Positions 35,104-43,723 are shown, counted from the first letter of the stretch. The stretch is 64,000 nucleotides of DNA from Thermohalobacter berrensis (GCF_003609645.1 NZ_MCIB01000036.1:1-64000); one strand, 5' to 3'. Numbers and translations: made by a program. Notes: generated from the sequence alone by a model not told the origin.

Positions 35104-36045
35104 ATGTTTAAGTATGATGAAAGTCAAATAAAAGAGATTATTAAAGGAATAACTAAAAAAGATATAAATATAAAACCTATAGGTAATCATCATCTTAAAA
35201 GGCATTTAGTCTACTATGTAGAAGATACAAATGGTAATAATTGTGTTTTTAAATTGTACTGTAAAAAGAATAGATGTAATAGGGAAATTGCTTGCTTGAA
35301 GCTACTTGCTAATTACGATGTTGCCTGTCCAAAATTAATTGATTATGGAGTTTTAGAGGATGGAACTGAATGGGTATTACTAGAACATATAAAAGGTGAA
35401 GTATTAGAAAAGGTATTAAATACAATATCTGAAAAGGATTTATGTTATATATATGAACAAATGGGAGAAGAATTAGGGAAAATTCATAGTATAGGTACTT
35501 TTAAGTATTTTGGTAATTGGGATGAAAATTGCAATAGTATTGATAAGTATACAGATTACTATTCCTTTTTTAAAAAGAGATTAGCAAGTGTATTAAAGGA
35601 ATTACTTACACAGGATTTACCTAACAAGGAATTGCATAGAAAAGGAGCAGACCTATTAATAAGTAGATTAAGCATATTAAAAGATAATATAGAGCCGAGG
35701 CTTTGTCATAATGATTTTGATGAAAGAAATGTTATGGTTTATAAAAATCAAAATAAATGGAGGTTAGAAGCAATAATTGATTTTGAACAAGGCTTACCTT
35801 GTGACAAAGATAAAGAATTAATTAATTTATATTTTAGCTTACTTGATAGAAACATAAGATATGCTAAAGCTTTTAGAAAAGGATACCAAAAGTATCTGAA
35901 GATTGATGATGAAAGAATAATTAAAAAAAGAGATTTTTATAGATTATATACTGGTTTAAATATATGTAGTTGGGCAAATAAACGAGCACCAGATTATTAT
36001 AAAGTAGGATTAAAATTAATCAAGGAATATATTGAAAATAGTTAG
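35104..36045 (+). CDS. Aminoglycoside-phosphotransferase-fold (APH) kinase
   Basis: 313 residues. Catalytic loop LCHNDFDERNVMV (HxDxxxxN) near residue 205 and the metal site IIDFEQG near 230 are intact; the invariant N-lobe Lys may be in CVFKLYCKK near residue 45. Such kinases phosphorylate antibiotics, sugars (methylthioribose, fructosamine) or choline. The first ATG with a proper site is 35104; TTG 35086 precedes the ribosome site. Its 3' end overlaps a small membrane-protein frame at 36032. Substrate unknown. Confidence 0.85.
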   Translation: MFKYDESQIKEIIKGITKKDINIKPIGNHHLKRHLVYYVEDTNGNNCVFKLYCKKNRCNREIACLKLLANYDVACPKLIDYGVLEDGTEWVLLEHIKGEVLEKVLNTISEKDLCYIYEQMGEELGKIHSIGTFKYFGNWDENCNSIDKYTDYYSFFKKRLASVLKELLTQDLPNKELHRKGADLLISRLSILKDNIEPRLCHNDFDERNVMVYKNQNKWRLEAIIDFEQGLPCDKDKELINLYFSLLDRNIRYAKAFRKGYQKYLKIDDERIIKKRDFYRLYTGLNICSWANKRAPDYYKVGLKLIKEYIENS

Positions 36046-36148
36046 GAATTTAGGTTTAAAATTTGTATGGATTATTTTGACAGTTGTAGCTGTTTTAATG
36101 GCTGTTACAATTTTTATGAGTTTAAAAGATACAAAAGGTCAGGTTTAA
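36032..36148 (+). CDS. Putative 38-residue single-helix membrane protein
   Basis: TTG at 36032 has AAGGAA 5 nt upstream. It encodes 38 residues: a short basic start (KIVRNLGLK), one long hydrophobic helix (FVWIILTVVAVLMAVTIFM) and a polar tail (SLKDTKGQV). The frame overlaps the last 14 nt of the APH-like gene, and its stop lies in the stem of the following terminator. The balanced helix and ribosome site make it credible, but the length makes it uncertain. Confidence 0.5.
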   Translation: MKIVRNLGLKFVWIILTVVAVLMAVTIFMSLKDTKGQV

Positions 36149-36168
36149 AATTTTGAACCTGACCTTTT
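36133..36168. terminator. Terminator between convergent genes
   Basis: AAAAGGTCAGGTT pairs perfectly with AACCTGACCTTTT across a 10-nt loop. Symmetric A and T flanks allow use from both strands (APH-like gene and fetB). Confidence 0.9.
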
Positions 36169-36171
36169 CAT

Positions 36172-36957
36172 TTATTCATCAAGTATTAATTGACTTTGGT
36201 CATTAAAAAAGGTTCTATATCCTAATTGAACAAATAATATTACTGTTAAAGAAACACTGCCAAGGATTCCAAGCATAATAGCTATTTGATATTCAATTGC
36301 AGTAACAGGTGATATTCCAGATAGTATTTGACCTGTCATCATTCCTGGCAAAAACACTATTCCCATTCCAATCATTGAGTTAATAGTTGGAAGTATGGCA
36401 GAATCAAATGCATTATTAACGATTTTCTTTGAGGCCATTTTAGGTGTTGCACCAAGCATTAAAGCTGACTCAATAAGATGTTTTTGTGAATTCATTCCAT
36501 CTACTAGCCTACTTACACCAAGGGATATACCAGTCATTGAATTACCAATTAACATTCCTGCAATAGGAATAAAGTATCTAGGATCATACCAAGGGTTAAT
36601 ATTAATAACTACTAGTAAGAAATACAGGATACTTGATAAAGTGCCTAATATCATTGATATAGCAATAATTTTTTTAATTCTATTAGAGAGTTTAACCTTA
36701 ACTCTTTTAAAAATATTATGTATAGCGAAAATTTCCATAATTATTATAATAAGTATCGTATATAATGGATTTTTATTATTAAGTACATAAACAAGAATAT
36801 AACCTGTCAAAATTAATTGAAGTGTCATTCGTAAAGTAGAAATTAAAATCTCTTTTTCTCTAGCAATTCCCCTAAATTTTACTATAAATAATAAAATTAC
36901 TATAAAGACATAGGCTAAAGCCATTTGATATATTTGTAGATTAATTATTGAATTCAT
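36172..36957 (-). CDS. fetB: FetB-type ABC permease (UPF0014)
   Basis: 261 residues with about seven membrane helices. The block IPIAGMLIGNSMTGISLGVSRL followed by ALMLGATPKMASKKIV and GMGIVFLPGMMTGQILSG is typical of FetB/YbbM permeases. E. coli FetAB exports iron and helps against peroxide. AGGAGGTGTAAGC precedes the ATG. It lies 13 nt downstream of the ATPase gene in a three-gene operon led by a PadR-type regulator. The metal is inferred from family knowledge. Confidence 0.88.
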   Translation of the reverse strand: MNSIINLQIYQMALAYVFIVILLFIVKFRGIAREKEILISTLRMTLQLILTGYILVYVLNNKNPLYTILIIIIMEIFAIHNIFKRVKVKLSNRIKKIIAISMILGTLSSILYFLLVVININPWYDPRYFIPIAGMLIGNSMTGISLGVSRLVDGMNSQKHLIESALMLGATPKMASKKIVNNAFDSAILPTINSMIGMGIVFLPGMMTGQILSGISPVTAIEYQIAIMLGILGSVSLTVILFVQLGYRTFFNDQSQLILDE

Positions 36958-36970
36958 GCTTACACCTCCT

Positions 36971-37597
36971 TTAATTGATTATTTTTCCCTTTTTAACTTC
37001 AATAATATTATCTCCAAAATCTTTAGCAACCTTTTTTGAATGGGTTACCATTATAAGTGTTTTGTTATTAGATTTTGTATATTCAACTAGCTTTTTAATA
37101 ATTATTTCCTCGGTTTCATCATCTAATGCAGAAGAGGGTTCATCCAACAAAAACACCTCTGGATTTAAAAGTAAAATTCGCCCTAGGGCTAGCCTCTGCT
37201 TTTCACCACCGGATAGCTTCTGGGCATTTTCATTTAACTTCTTATTTAAGTTTATAAACTCCAATATTTCAGTTAGCTTGTTATCAGATACTATTGGTTT
37301 TTCAGCAAATTTTAAACCTATAAGTAAATTATCTTTTATACTACCATTAAAAATAGCAGGTGATTGTGGTAACATAACAACATTTCGTCTGTGTGCAATA
37401 GAATCTATTTGACTTAATGGTTTATTTTTATAATATATTTCTCCACTATCATAACTTATTATCTTATTTAATAACTTTAAAAGTGTAGTTTTCCCACTGC
37501 CACTTTCACCTACAATGCAAGTAACTTTATATTCTGGTATAATCAGATTTTCAATATTGAGAATATCTTTATATTTTACTTCTTTTAAATGGAACAC
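36971..37597 (-). CDS. fetA: FetA-type ABC ATPase
   Basis: 208 residues. Walker A is GESGSGKTTLLKLLN near residue 33, the Q-loop is MLPQSPAIF, the signature is LSGGEKQRLALGR, Walker B is EVFLLDEPSSALD, and the H-loop is MVTHSKK. It is short, as usual for FetA/YbbL. The gene sits between padR-like and fetB, separated by 17 and 13 nt. It would drive export through FetB. Confidence 0.9.
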   Translation of the reverse strand: MFHLKEVKYKDILNIENLIIPEYKVTCIVGESGSGKTTLLKLLNKIISYDSGEIYYKNKPLSQIDSIAHRRNVVMLPQSPAIFNGSIKDNLLIGLKFAEKPIVSDNKLTEILEFINLNKKLNENAQKLSGGEKQRLALGRILLLNPEVFLLDEPSSALDDETEEIIIKKLVEYTKSNNKTLIMVTHSKKVAKDFGDNIIEVKKGKIIN

Positions 37598-37614
37598 AAA
37601 AAAACCCCCTTTAA

Positions 37615-37923
37615 CTAATCCTTGATTTCATTAAAAAGTTCTAACGCCTTTACTTTTGCTTCTTCTAAAACTTTTAGACCATTATCAGTAATTTTATAAT
37701 ACTTTCTAACTTTACCATCAACTATTCTTTTTTCTTTTTCTAATAGACCATTTGATTCAAGCCTATGTAGTAGAGGATAAAGGGTACCTGGACTAATATC
37801 ATAACCATGCTCTTGAAGTTCTTCTATCATCCAAGAACCATAAAAAGGTTCTTCTTTTGCATGATGTAATATATGAATCTGAATAAATCCTAAAAATAAT
37901 TTCCTGAGAATTTTGTTTTTCAT
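37615..37923 (-). CDS. PadR-family transcriptional regulator
   Basis: 102 residues. The winged HTH reads EEPFYGSWMIEELQEHGYDI, SPGTLYPLLHRLESNGLLEKEKR and RKYYKITDNGLKVLEEAK, a plain PadR pattern with a short C-terminal helix for dimerisation. ATG 37923 has AGGGGTG upstream. It starts the padR-fetA-fetB operon and a palindrome at 37954 fits as its operator, so the exporter may respond to an unknown ligand rather than to Fur. Confidence 0.9.
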   Translation of the reverse strand: MKNKILRKLFLGFIQIHILHHAKEEPFYGSWMIEELQEHGYDISPGTLYPLLHRLESNGLLEKEKRIVDGKVRKYYKITDNGLKVLEEAKVKALELFNEIKD

Positions 37924-37953
37924 TACAAACACCCCTAATGAAAACTAAATACG

Positions 37954-37970
37954 ATATCGAATTTCGATAT
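37954..37970. promoter_or_regulatory. Palindromic operator ATATCGAA-T-TTCGATAT
   Basis: Eight-base perfect arms around one base lie 31 bp upstream of the PadR start. Its position in the promoter region and its dyad symmetry suit autoregulation by the PadR dimer. Confidence 0.6.
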
Positions 37971-38017
37971 AATTCTATCAATATTTATCATATTCTGCAA
38001 GAAGTTTTATTAAAAAA

Positions 38018-38054
38018 TAAAAGGTATCTACAAAGTTGGTAGATACCTTTTATG
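38018..38054 (-). terminator. Terminator downstream of the small winged-helix gene
   Basis: AAAAGGTATCTAC and GTAGATACCTTTT form a 13-bp stem. On the minus strand it is followed by TTTTTT. It separates the winged-helix gene from the padR operon. Confidence 0.88.
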
Positions 38055-38064
38055 TAAGTAAGTT

Positions 38065-38244
38065 TTATTCATTAATAGCATAATAACATCTTTTAGGAGA
38101 TATTACCTTTTCTTCTTTCTTTAAGGCTTTTATAGCTTTACTTACTTCCTTTTTATCTATTCCTGTAGCTTCAGCTATTTCAGCTGTTTTTAATGGCTTG
38201 TCTGAATTTTTTAATGCATCTAAAACTGCTTCATTAGTGTTCAT
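38065..38244 (-). CDS. Small winged-helix DNA-binding protein
   Basis: 59 residues. NEAVLDALKNSDKPLKTAEI, then ATGIDKKEVSKAIKALKKEE and VISPKRCYYAIN are three helices and a wing, like a MarR/TrmB minimal winged helix. The start is set by GGAGGG 6-7 nt before ATG 38244; a longer frame exists but the site lies inside it. Proteins of this size are found singly in many Clostridia; targets unknown. The 278 nt upstream to 38522 is AT-rich, with nothing I can identify. Confidence 0.8.
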   Translation of the reverse strand: MNTNEAVLDALKNSDKPLKTAEIAEATGIDKKEVSKAIKALKKEEKVISPKRCYYAINE

Positions 38245-38522
38245 CATAATCCCTCCTATATTATTTATTTTCCATTTTAATTTATACCAATTTTTTTTGA
38301 AATCTAACATTATTTTGCAAAAAATTGATAAAATGTTTAAGGATTTAAAAAAGTTAATAAATTGTGAGATATAATAGAATAAAACTTTTATTTTGAAATA
38401 AAAAATAAATCAACTTTTATTAATAAAGAGTAACTTTAAATTATAAGATTTTATAACAACTGTTTGACTAATAATTTAATTAAAATCCAAAATTAAAAAA
38501 TAAAATGCAGGGGGAGATTATT

Positions 38523-39533
38523 TTGAATGAAAGATATGTAAAACAAATATTGTTTGACAAAATAGGTAAAAAAGGACAAGAAACTCTTAAAACCTCAAAA
38601 GTGGTTATTGTGGGAGCTGGAGCATTGGGATCGGTTATAGCTAATAATTTAGTAAGGGCTGGAGTTGGACATATAACAATAGTCGATAGAGACTATTTAG
38701 AATTAAGTAATCTCCAAAGACAGGTTTTATACAGGGAAGAAGATGTTAGAAAAAAACTTCCCAAAGCTGAAGCAGCTATAAAACATTTAAAAGATATTAA
38801 TTCGGAAGTTACATTAAAGGCGGTTATTGAAGATTTTAATCCAAGGACTTACAAAGATATAATTAAGGGAGCTGATATCATATTAGATGGTACTGATAAT
38901 TTTACAACTAGATTTTTAATAAATGATATAGCTATTAAAAACAATATACCATGGATATATGGTGGAGCTGTAGCGGATACGGGAATGACTATGAATATAA
39001 TTCCAGGTAAAACACCATGCTTAAGGTGTTTAATGAATGATGCTCCTTTCGCAGGTCATACACAAACATGTGATACTTTAGGAATTTTAAATTCTACCAC
39101 AGGTATTATAGGGAATATTCAGTCTTTAGAAGCTATAAAAATTTTATTAAAGGATGACAATTTTTTTAAAGGGCTTTTAACAATAAGTTTATGGCCGTTA
39201 GAATGGGATGTAATAAGGGTGGAATTTAAAGAAAATTGCCCTTCTTGCCATCAAAGAAGGTTTAAATTTTTAAACAATAAATTACCCACTACAAGTTTTC
39301 TTTGTGGAAAAAATGCTATACAAATAATTCCACATAAGAAAAAGAATTTAGATATAAAAGAAATGGCGGAAGTTTTAGAAAGGGTCGGAAAAGTAGAGTA
39401 CAATAAGTTTTTGTTACGTTTAAAAATAAAAAACTTTATCTTAACTATTTTTCCTGACGGCAGAGTTATAGTAAAAGGAACAGAAAATCCAATAGAGGCT
39501 AAAAGTCTATATGCTAAGTATATTGGAGAATAG
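38523..39533 (+). CDS. ThiF/MoeB/HesA-family adenylyltransferase
   Basis: 336 residues. The E1-like nucleotide site VVIVGAGALGSVIANNL, DRDYLELSNLQRQVLY and the DGTDNFTTRFLIND block are all present. Two Cys pairs (CLRCL near residue 167 and CPSCH near 240) form the structural zinc site. TTG 38523 fits GGGGGAG 7 nt upstream and gives the usual NERYVKQILF start. The last 80 residues are an extension typical of Bacillus/Clostridia MoeB-ThiF proteins. It adenylates the C-terminus of a sulfur-carrier protein (ThiS or MoaD), but no such partner gene is in the window, so the pathway is open. Confidence 0.88.
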   Translation: MNERYVKQILFDKIGKKGQETLKTSKVVIVGAGALGSVIANNLVRAGVGHITIVDRDYLELSNLQRQVLYREEDVRKKLPKAEAAIKHLKDINSEVTLKAVIEDFNPRTYKDIIKGADIILDGTDNFTTRFLINDIAIKNNIPWIYGGAVADTGMTMNIIPGKTPCLRCLMNDAPFAGHTQTCDTLGILNSTTGIIGNIQSLEAIKILLKDDNFFKGLLTISLWPLEWDVIRVEFKENCPSCHQRRFKFLNNKLPTTSFLCGKNAIQIIPHKKKNLDIKEMAEVLERVGKVEYNKFLLRLKIKNFILTIFPDGRVIVKGTENPIEAKSLYAKYIGE

Positions 39534-39625
39534 ATATTTGAGAAATATTGGTTCAAATCTTATAAGTTAATATACAAAAAGTGTTATACCTTATCCATAA
39601 TAAATATATATAGTTAAAAGAATAT

Positions 39626-39647
39626 AAAGCAGCCCAAAGGCTGCTTT
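39626..39647. terminator. Hairpin between convergent genes
   Basis: AAAGCAGCC-CAAA-GGCTGCTTT is a 9-bp perfect stem without a clear T run on either strand. Probably a weak bidirectional terminator. Confidence 0.6.
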
Positions 39648-39667
39648 GTATAAATGTGTTTATTTTT

Positions 39668-39844
39668 TTATTTATCTAAGTTAAGTTCTTCACTAACTTC
39701 CATGTTAACATTAACTAGAGGTTCATTATTAGGACCATAGATTATTTTTCTAGGAATATCGAATTTTTCTTCTTTTGCTTCCCTTCTTATTCTATTAGCA
39801 AAAGTATCTTTTGTGTTAGGAAGAACATGCTTATCTTTGTTCAT
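39668..39844 (-). CDS. Small conserved-looking protein of 58 residues, unknown function
   Basis: The sequence is highly charged (MNKDKHVLPNTKDTFANRIR at the start, PRKIIYGPNNEPLVNV later) and has no membrane helix. AGAGGTGG lies 5 nt before ATG 39844. A longer frame upstream to 40096 runs across the promoter and start of the DUF2148 gene and is probably chance. It is divergent from the DUF2148 gene. I do not recognise it. Confidence 0.7.
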   Translation of the reverse strand: MNKDKHVLPNTKDTFANRIRREAKEEKFDIPRKIIYGPNNEPLVNVNMEVSEELNLDK

Positions 39845-40004
39845 TGAACCACCTCTACTAATAGTATATGAATAGATAATATTAATTAGTCTTCTATTTT
39901 TTATGTAAATTACCAAAGTTATTTTTTGTAAAAAATTTATAGTTTTAAAATTAAAATATAATATTGTAAAATATATATGAAAACTTAAAAAGGGGGACTT
40001 CAAT

Positions 40005-40535
40005 ATGATATATAGAAGTGATGAAGCAGAGAAAAAAGCACTTATAAGCACTGCTGAAAAAATGTGTGTTGCTGCACGTACTGCTCCAAAGGGCAAAGGA
40101 ATTGATAATATTGTTACTGCAATATTGACAGATAATGATAAAGAAAAATTGGCTGAAAAAATGGAGGAAATAGCTGAAAGGGAAAATGTGGGCTTTTTTG
40201 CCAGAGATGCAGAAAATGTAAGACAGGCCTCTGTAATTGTATTAATAGGAACTAAGTTAAAATCAAGAGGTGTTCCATACTGCGGATTTTGTGGATTTGA
40301 AAATTGTGAGGGTAAGAACCAAAATGGAGGAATTTGCGCATTTGATGTAGGTGACTTAGGGATAGCTATAGGTTCTGCTGTAAGTATATCAGCTAATGAT
40401 AGAGCAGATAATCGAATAATGTTTAGCGCAGGAAAGGCTGCTATAGAATTAAATTTATTAGGAGAAGATGTAGAAATAGTCTATGGAATTCCTTTATCTG
40501 CTAAAGGTAAAAATATCTTTTTCGATAGGAAGTAA
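40005..40535 (+). CDS. DUF2148 domain protein (ferredoxin-like Cys-rich)
   Basis: 176 residues. The N-terminal MCVAARTAPKGKGIDNIVTA and the middle Cys cluster YCGFCGFENCEGK followed by GGICAFDVGDLGIAIGSAVS define the DUF2148 family. The four closely spaced Cys may hold an iron-sulfur cluster. Such proteins resemble nitroreductase-fold enzymes in part. AAAGGGGGA precedes the ATG. No clear partner gene; function unknown. Confidence 0.85.
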   Translation: MIYRSDEAEKKALISTAEKMCVAARTAPKGKGIDNIVTAILTDNDKEKLAEKMEEIAERENVGFFARDAENVRQASVIVLIGTKLKSRGVPYCGFCGFENCEGKNQNGGICAFDVGDLGIAIGSAVSISANDRADNRIMFSAGKAAIELNLLGEDVEIVYGIPLSAKGKNIFFDRK

Positions 40536-40573
40536 TTATAATAACTTTGTTAAAACATGCACTTTTTTTAAAA

Positions 40574-40622
40574 TAGTAGAATAAATTAGCTGTATACAGT
40601 TAATTTATTCTGCTATTTTTTA
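40574..40622 (+). terminator. Terminator after the DUF2148 gene
   Basis: TAGTAGAATAAATTA pairs with TAATTTATTCTGCTA with one mismatch, followed by TTTTTT. Confidence 0.85.
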
Positions 40623-40660
40623 TTATAAAGTAATTATTAATCTTTAAAAGGGGAGCTAAA

Positions 40661-41437
40661 ATGCTTTTTGGGATATTACTCATTATTACTAGTATAGTTG
40701 TAACCTTTTTGACTATTGGTAAAACACCAGTACTGTGGGAAGGTTATGTGTTAATAACTTTAAGAAATAACGTGGGTGAGGTATCTGCTACTATAATTAT
40801 GATAGTTTTGTCTTTCGTAGTATTTATGATAGGATTCTATAAAGTTTCTTCATTTTATATATCAAATAATAAAAAGAGTAAGAAACAGTTATTAAGGGAG
40901 ATTAAATTAGATTATGAAAAGGGAAATTTAGAAGAATGTGAAGAAAAGGTTTTAGCTTTTTTAAAAAGTGAGCCAAGTAATGAGCATGTTTGGATATTTC
41001 TAGGTAATATATATTTTTTAATGGATAGAGATGAAGATTCAGAAAAGGCCTTTTTAAAAGTCATTTCTATAAATCCCTATTCAAGTAAGGCTTATAATGG
41101 ACTTGGTGTATTATACAGAAAACTTGAAGAATATGATAAAGCAATAGAGTATTGTAATAAAGCTTTAAATATAAATCCTAGGGATGTTTTGGCATATTGT
41201 AATATGGCTTTAACTGAATTACAAAGATATAAAGATGACAAGGCTTTAGAATATATAAAAATAGCACATAAAATTGCCCCCGATAATTTAGATGTACTTT
41301 CAACCCTTGCAATTGTTTACCATTATAATAATATGATTGAAAGAAGAGATAGAATAATGAAAATATTAAAGGAAAAATCATATCCTGAGATGGAGTATTT
41401 GTATCAAATATTTAAGGACAAGATGTCTTGGAGATAA
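40661..41437 (+). CDS. Membrane-anchored tetratricopeptide-repeat protein
   Basis: 258 residues. Two hydrophobic helices (about residues 2-20 and 44-66) are followed by about four TPR units (from residue 75 to 245), for example AYNGLGVLYRKLEEYDKAIE and CNKALNINPRDVLAYCNMAL. TPR arrays mediate protein contacts; the partner is unknown. AAAGGGGAG is 7 nt upstream of the ATG. Confidence 0.85.
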   Translation: MLFGILLIITSIVVTFLTIGKTPVLWEGYVLITLRNNVGEVSATIIMIVLSFVVFMIGFYKVSSFYISNNKKSKKQLLREIKLDYEKGNLEECEEKVLAFLKSEPSNEHVWIFLGNIYFLMDRDEDSEKAFLKVISINPYSSKAYNGLGVLYRKLEEYDKAIEYCNKALNINPRDVLAYCNMALTELQRYKDDKALEYIKIAHKIAPDNLDVLSTLAIVYHYNNMIERRDRIMKILKEKSYPEMEYLYQIFKDKMSWR

Positions 41438-41479
41438 CAAATATAAGCTGATGGCATATGACATCAGCTTATATTTGTT
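41436..41479. terminator. Convergent bidirectional terminator
   Basis: AACAAATATAAGCTGATG pairs with CATCAGCTTATATTTGTT, an 18-bp perfect stem around 8 nt. It touches the stop codons of both convergent genes. Confidence 0.88.
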
Positions 41480-41981
41480 ATGTGGCATTAACAACTTTTA
41501 TAATTAAATCAAAAATAACATCTGATACTTTTAAATATAAAGAACAATAAACTAATGAGAAAGAATATATAAGGCATACTTGGACTAGCAGTATTCCAGG
41601 TATAGAGAATCCAAATACTTGAATGCCTATTATGAAGTTTAATATAGATAAAGATAGGGTTAAAGTTAATGCTGATAAAATAGATACAATAACTTTATTA
41701 CTAGTATGACACCTAAATATTCCTAGGGAAATCCCTAAAGCCCCATTGGTAAAAAGGAAAAAAATAGCTTCGTGAAAACTTACCAAAAGAACAAGAAAAA
41801 AAGTCGTTATATAGGCAATTAAACCGAGTTTTGGACTTAATCGACTTATAAAATATATAGGGAATGCACTAAATATTGTCATAAAAATAAATATTTCTCC
41901 TAATATAGCTGGAATTATCTGAAATACTGCAGCTAGACAAGTAAGAATACCTCCATATGTTAAAAACTTTGTTCTTACCAT
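41478..41981 (-). CDS. Integral membrane protein, about five helices, unknown function
   Basis: 167 residues, strongly hydrophobic, with about five helices (for example ILTCLAAVFQIIPAILG and LGLIAYITTFFLVLLVSF). The N-terminal helix pair and 165-residue size resemble substrate-binding (S) subunits of ECF transporters or YybS-like proteins, but I see no diagnostic motif. AGGGGTG lies upstream of the ATG. It is convergent with the TPR gene. Confidence 0.65.
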   Translation of the reverse strand: MVRTKFLTYGGILTCLAAVFQIIPAILGEIFIFMTIFSAFPIYFISRLSPKLGLIAYITTFFLVLLVSFHEAIFFLFTNGALGISLGIFRCHTSNKVIVSILSALTLTLSLSILNFIIGIQVFGFSIPGILLVQVCLIYSFSLVYCSLYLKVSDVIFDLIIKVVNAT

Positions 41982-42117
41982 ATGTTCACCCCTTAACTTC
42001 TTTTTATATAGTTATGTTACATATATTCTAAATGGGAATTTATAAAGACTTATGAGATACACGAATTATAATGATTTTGAATATATTAATATAAAAAATT
42101 AATTGAAGGTGAATAAT

Positions 42118-43461
42118 GTGGAAAAGGAAAAAAAAGATCTATTAGAGGTTAAAAGAAAGTTAGACCCTGAAGACATTAATTTACCAGAAGGATATGAAAT
42201 TGAAGTCTTTAAAGAAGGCCTAACAACACCAATTAACATAATATTTACAGATGAAGACGAAATGCTTGTTGCAGATGCTGGAGTTACTTCAGGAAATGGA
42301 AAAGTTTTAAAATTAACCTCCCATGGTTTTGAGGTAATAGCTGAAGGATTTAATCCTCCACTTACTGGAATAACCTATCATGAAGGGAATATTTATGTTT
42401 CTCATAGGGGTTACATTACTATAATTAAGCCAGATGGTACTAAAGAAAACATTATAGAAGGACTTCCAAGTTGGGGAGATCATCATAACAATAGAGTAGT
42501 TTTTGGACATGATGGAAAAATGTATTTTGGTCAAGGTACAGCTACAAATTCGGGAGTAGTGGGAATGGATAATTCATCATGGGTAAAAAGGCATCCTTTT
42601 TTTCATGATTATCCTGGCTCTACAGTTATGCTTCTAGGAAAAAATTATAAAACAGAAAATTTCCTTACAAAGGCACAAAGGGATTCAGCATGCACTGGTA
42701 GTTATTCGCCTTTTGGAGTACCATCATATAGTGGAGAAATAGTAAAGGGTGTTGTAAAAGCAAGTGGAAGTGTATTAAGGGCAAATCCAGATGGTTCAGA
42801 TTTAGAATTAGTAGCATGGGGGTTAAGAAACCCCTTTAGAATGAAATTTGATAGAAATGGTTGTTTATTTTCAACTGACCATGGAATGGATGTTAGGGGT
42901 AGTAGGCCAGTTGCTAACTCACCTGATTCCTTTTATGTTATAAAGTATGGAGCATGGTATGGTTGGCCAGATTACACAGGGGGATTACCAGTAACTTTAC
43001 CGATATTTAAGCCAGAGAATGAGCCACAACCTTCATTCCTATTAGCTCAACATCCAATGGAGCCACCAAAACCTTTAGCAATTTTTGAACCTCATTCTGC
43101 TATTATGGGATTTGATTTTAATTATAATCCTCTATTTGGAGAGGTTGGTGATGTTTATATAGCGGAATTTGGAAGTGAAGCCCCTAGAACTACAGGTGGT
43201 AAACCAATGCCTTATGTTGGACATAGGATTTCTAAGATAGATATGGAAACTGGAAAAGTAAGTACATTTGCAATAAATAAGTCATTTGGAGCAGCTTCAT
43301 ATACAGATGGAGGAGGATTAGAAAGACCTATTGATGTGGTCTTTGGTCCAGATGATTGTATGTATGTAGCGGATTTTGGTATGATGGATCACGACCATGC
43401 AAATGGCTATCATGGATTTATACCAAATACAGGAGTAATATGGAGAATAACTAAAAAGTAA
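42118..43461 (+). CDS. Sugar-dehydrogenase-like beta-propeller (GSDH/PQQ family)
   Basis: 447 residues. Propeller repeats include the typical VAWGLRNPFRMKFDRNG, STDHGMDVRGSRPV, YGWPDYTGG and the late GHRISKIDMETGKV and DVVFGPDDCMYVADFG blocks of the glucose/sorbosone dehydrogenase family. GTG 42118 is favoured because GAAGGTGA at 42105-42112 sits 5-6 nt upstream; TTG 42103 precedes that site. There is no signal peptide, so it should be cytoplasmic, unlike most PQQ enzymes. Whether it binds PQQ is doubtful in an anaerobe; a lactonase-like or structural role is possible. Confidence 0.8.
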   Translation: MEKEKKDLLEVKRKLDPEDINLPEGYEIEVFKEGLTTPINIIFTDEDEMLVADAGVTSGNGKVLKLTSHGFEVIAEGFNPPLTGITYHEGNIYVSHRGYITIIKPDGTKENIIEGLPSWGDHHNNRVVFGHDGKMYFGQGTATNSGVVGMDNSSWVKRHPFFHDYPGSTVMLLGKNYKTENFLTKAQRDSACTGSYSPFGVPSYSGEIVKGVVKASGSVLRANPDGSDLELVAWGLRNPFRMKFDRNGCLFSTDHGMDVRGSRPVANSPDSFYVIKYGAWYGWPDYTGGLPVTLPIFKPENEPQPSFLLAQHPMEPPKPLAIFEPHSAIMGFDFNYNPLFGEVGDVYIAEFGSEAPRTTGGKPMPYVGHRISKIDMETGKVSTFAINKSFGAASYTDGGGLERPIDVVFGPDDCMYVADFGMMDHDHANGYHGFIPNTGVIWRITKK

Positions 43462-43483
43462 TTATTTTTTGGTTACAAAATAT

Positions 43484-43514
43484 GCATTCGCTAAAAATAG
43501 CGAATGTTTTTTTG
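43484..43514 (+). terminator. Terminator after the propeller gene
   Basis: CATTCGCTA and TAGCGAATG form a 9-bp stem with AAAA loop, followed by TTTTTTT. Confidence 0.92.
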
Positions 43515-43609
43515 TAAAAAAAGATGATTTATAGAATATAATTAATAGTAAAAATATGTTAATAAATGTGTATAAACTGTTAATCTCAGACCCTTTTTTA
43601 AAAAACTTA

Positions 43610-43638
43610 TTGACAAATAAAAAACGATTATATATAAT
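43610..43638 (+). promoter_or_regulatory. Sigma-A promoter of the feoAB operon
   Basis: TTGACA (43610-43615) and TATAAT (43633-43638) are 17 bp apart, both full consensus. Transcription should start near 43645, leaving a 120-nt leader with two Fur-like boxes. Confidence 0.9.
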
Positions 43639-43647
43639 AAGGATAGA

Positions 43648-43666
43648 GAAAATGATAATTGTTTTC
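43648..43666. promoter_or_regulatory. Fur box 1
   Basis: GAAAATGATAATTGTTTTC resembles the 19-bp Fur consensus at about 14 positions. It covers about +4 to +22 of the feo promoter, where bound Fe-Fur would block transcription. Confidence 0.7.
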
Positions 43667-43723
43667 AATAGACGGATGAAATTTAAATCAGCATACATAA
43701 AAGTAATTTTTTTAGCTGATGTT

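Noticed and set aside
39845-40096. N-terminal extension of the 58-residue minus-strand gene at 39668
   Set aside because: It crosses the start of the DUF2148 gene and its promoter; the good ribosome site is at 39844.
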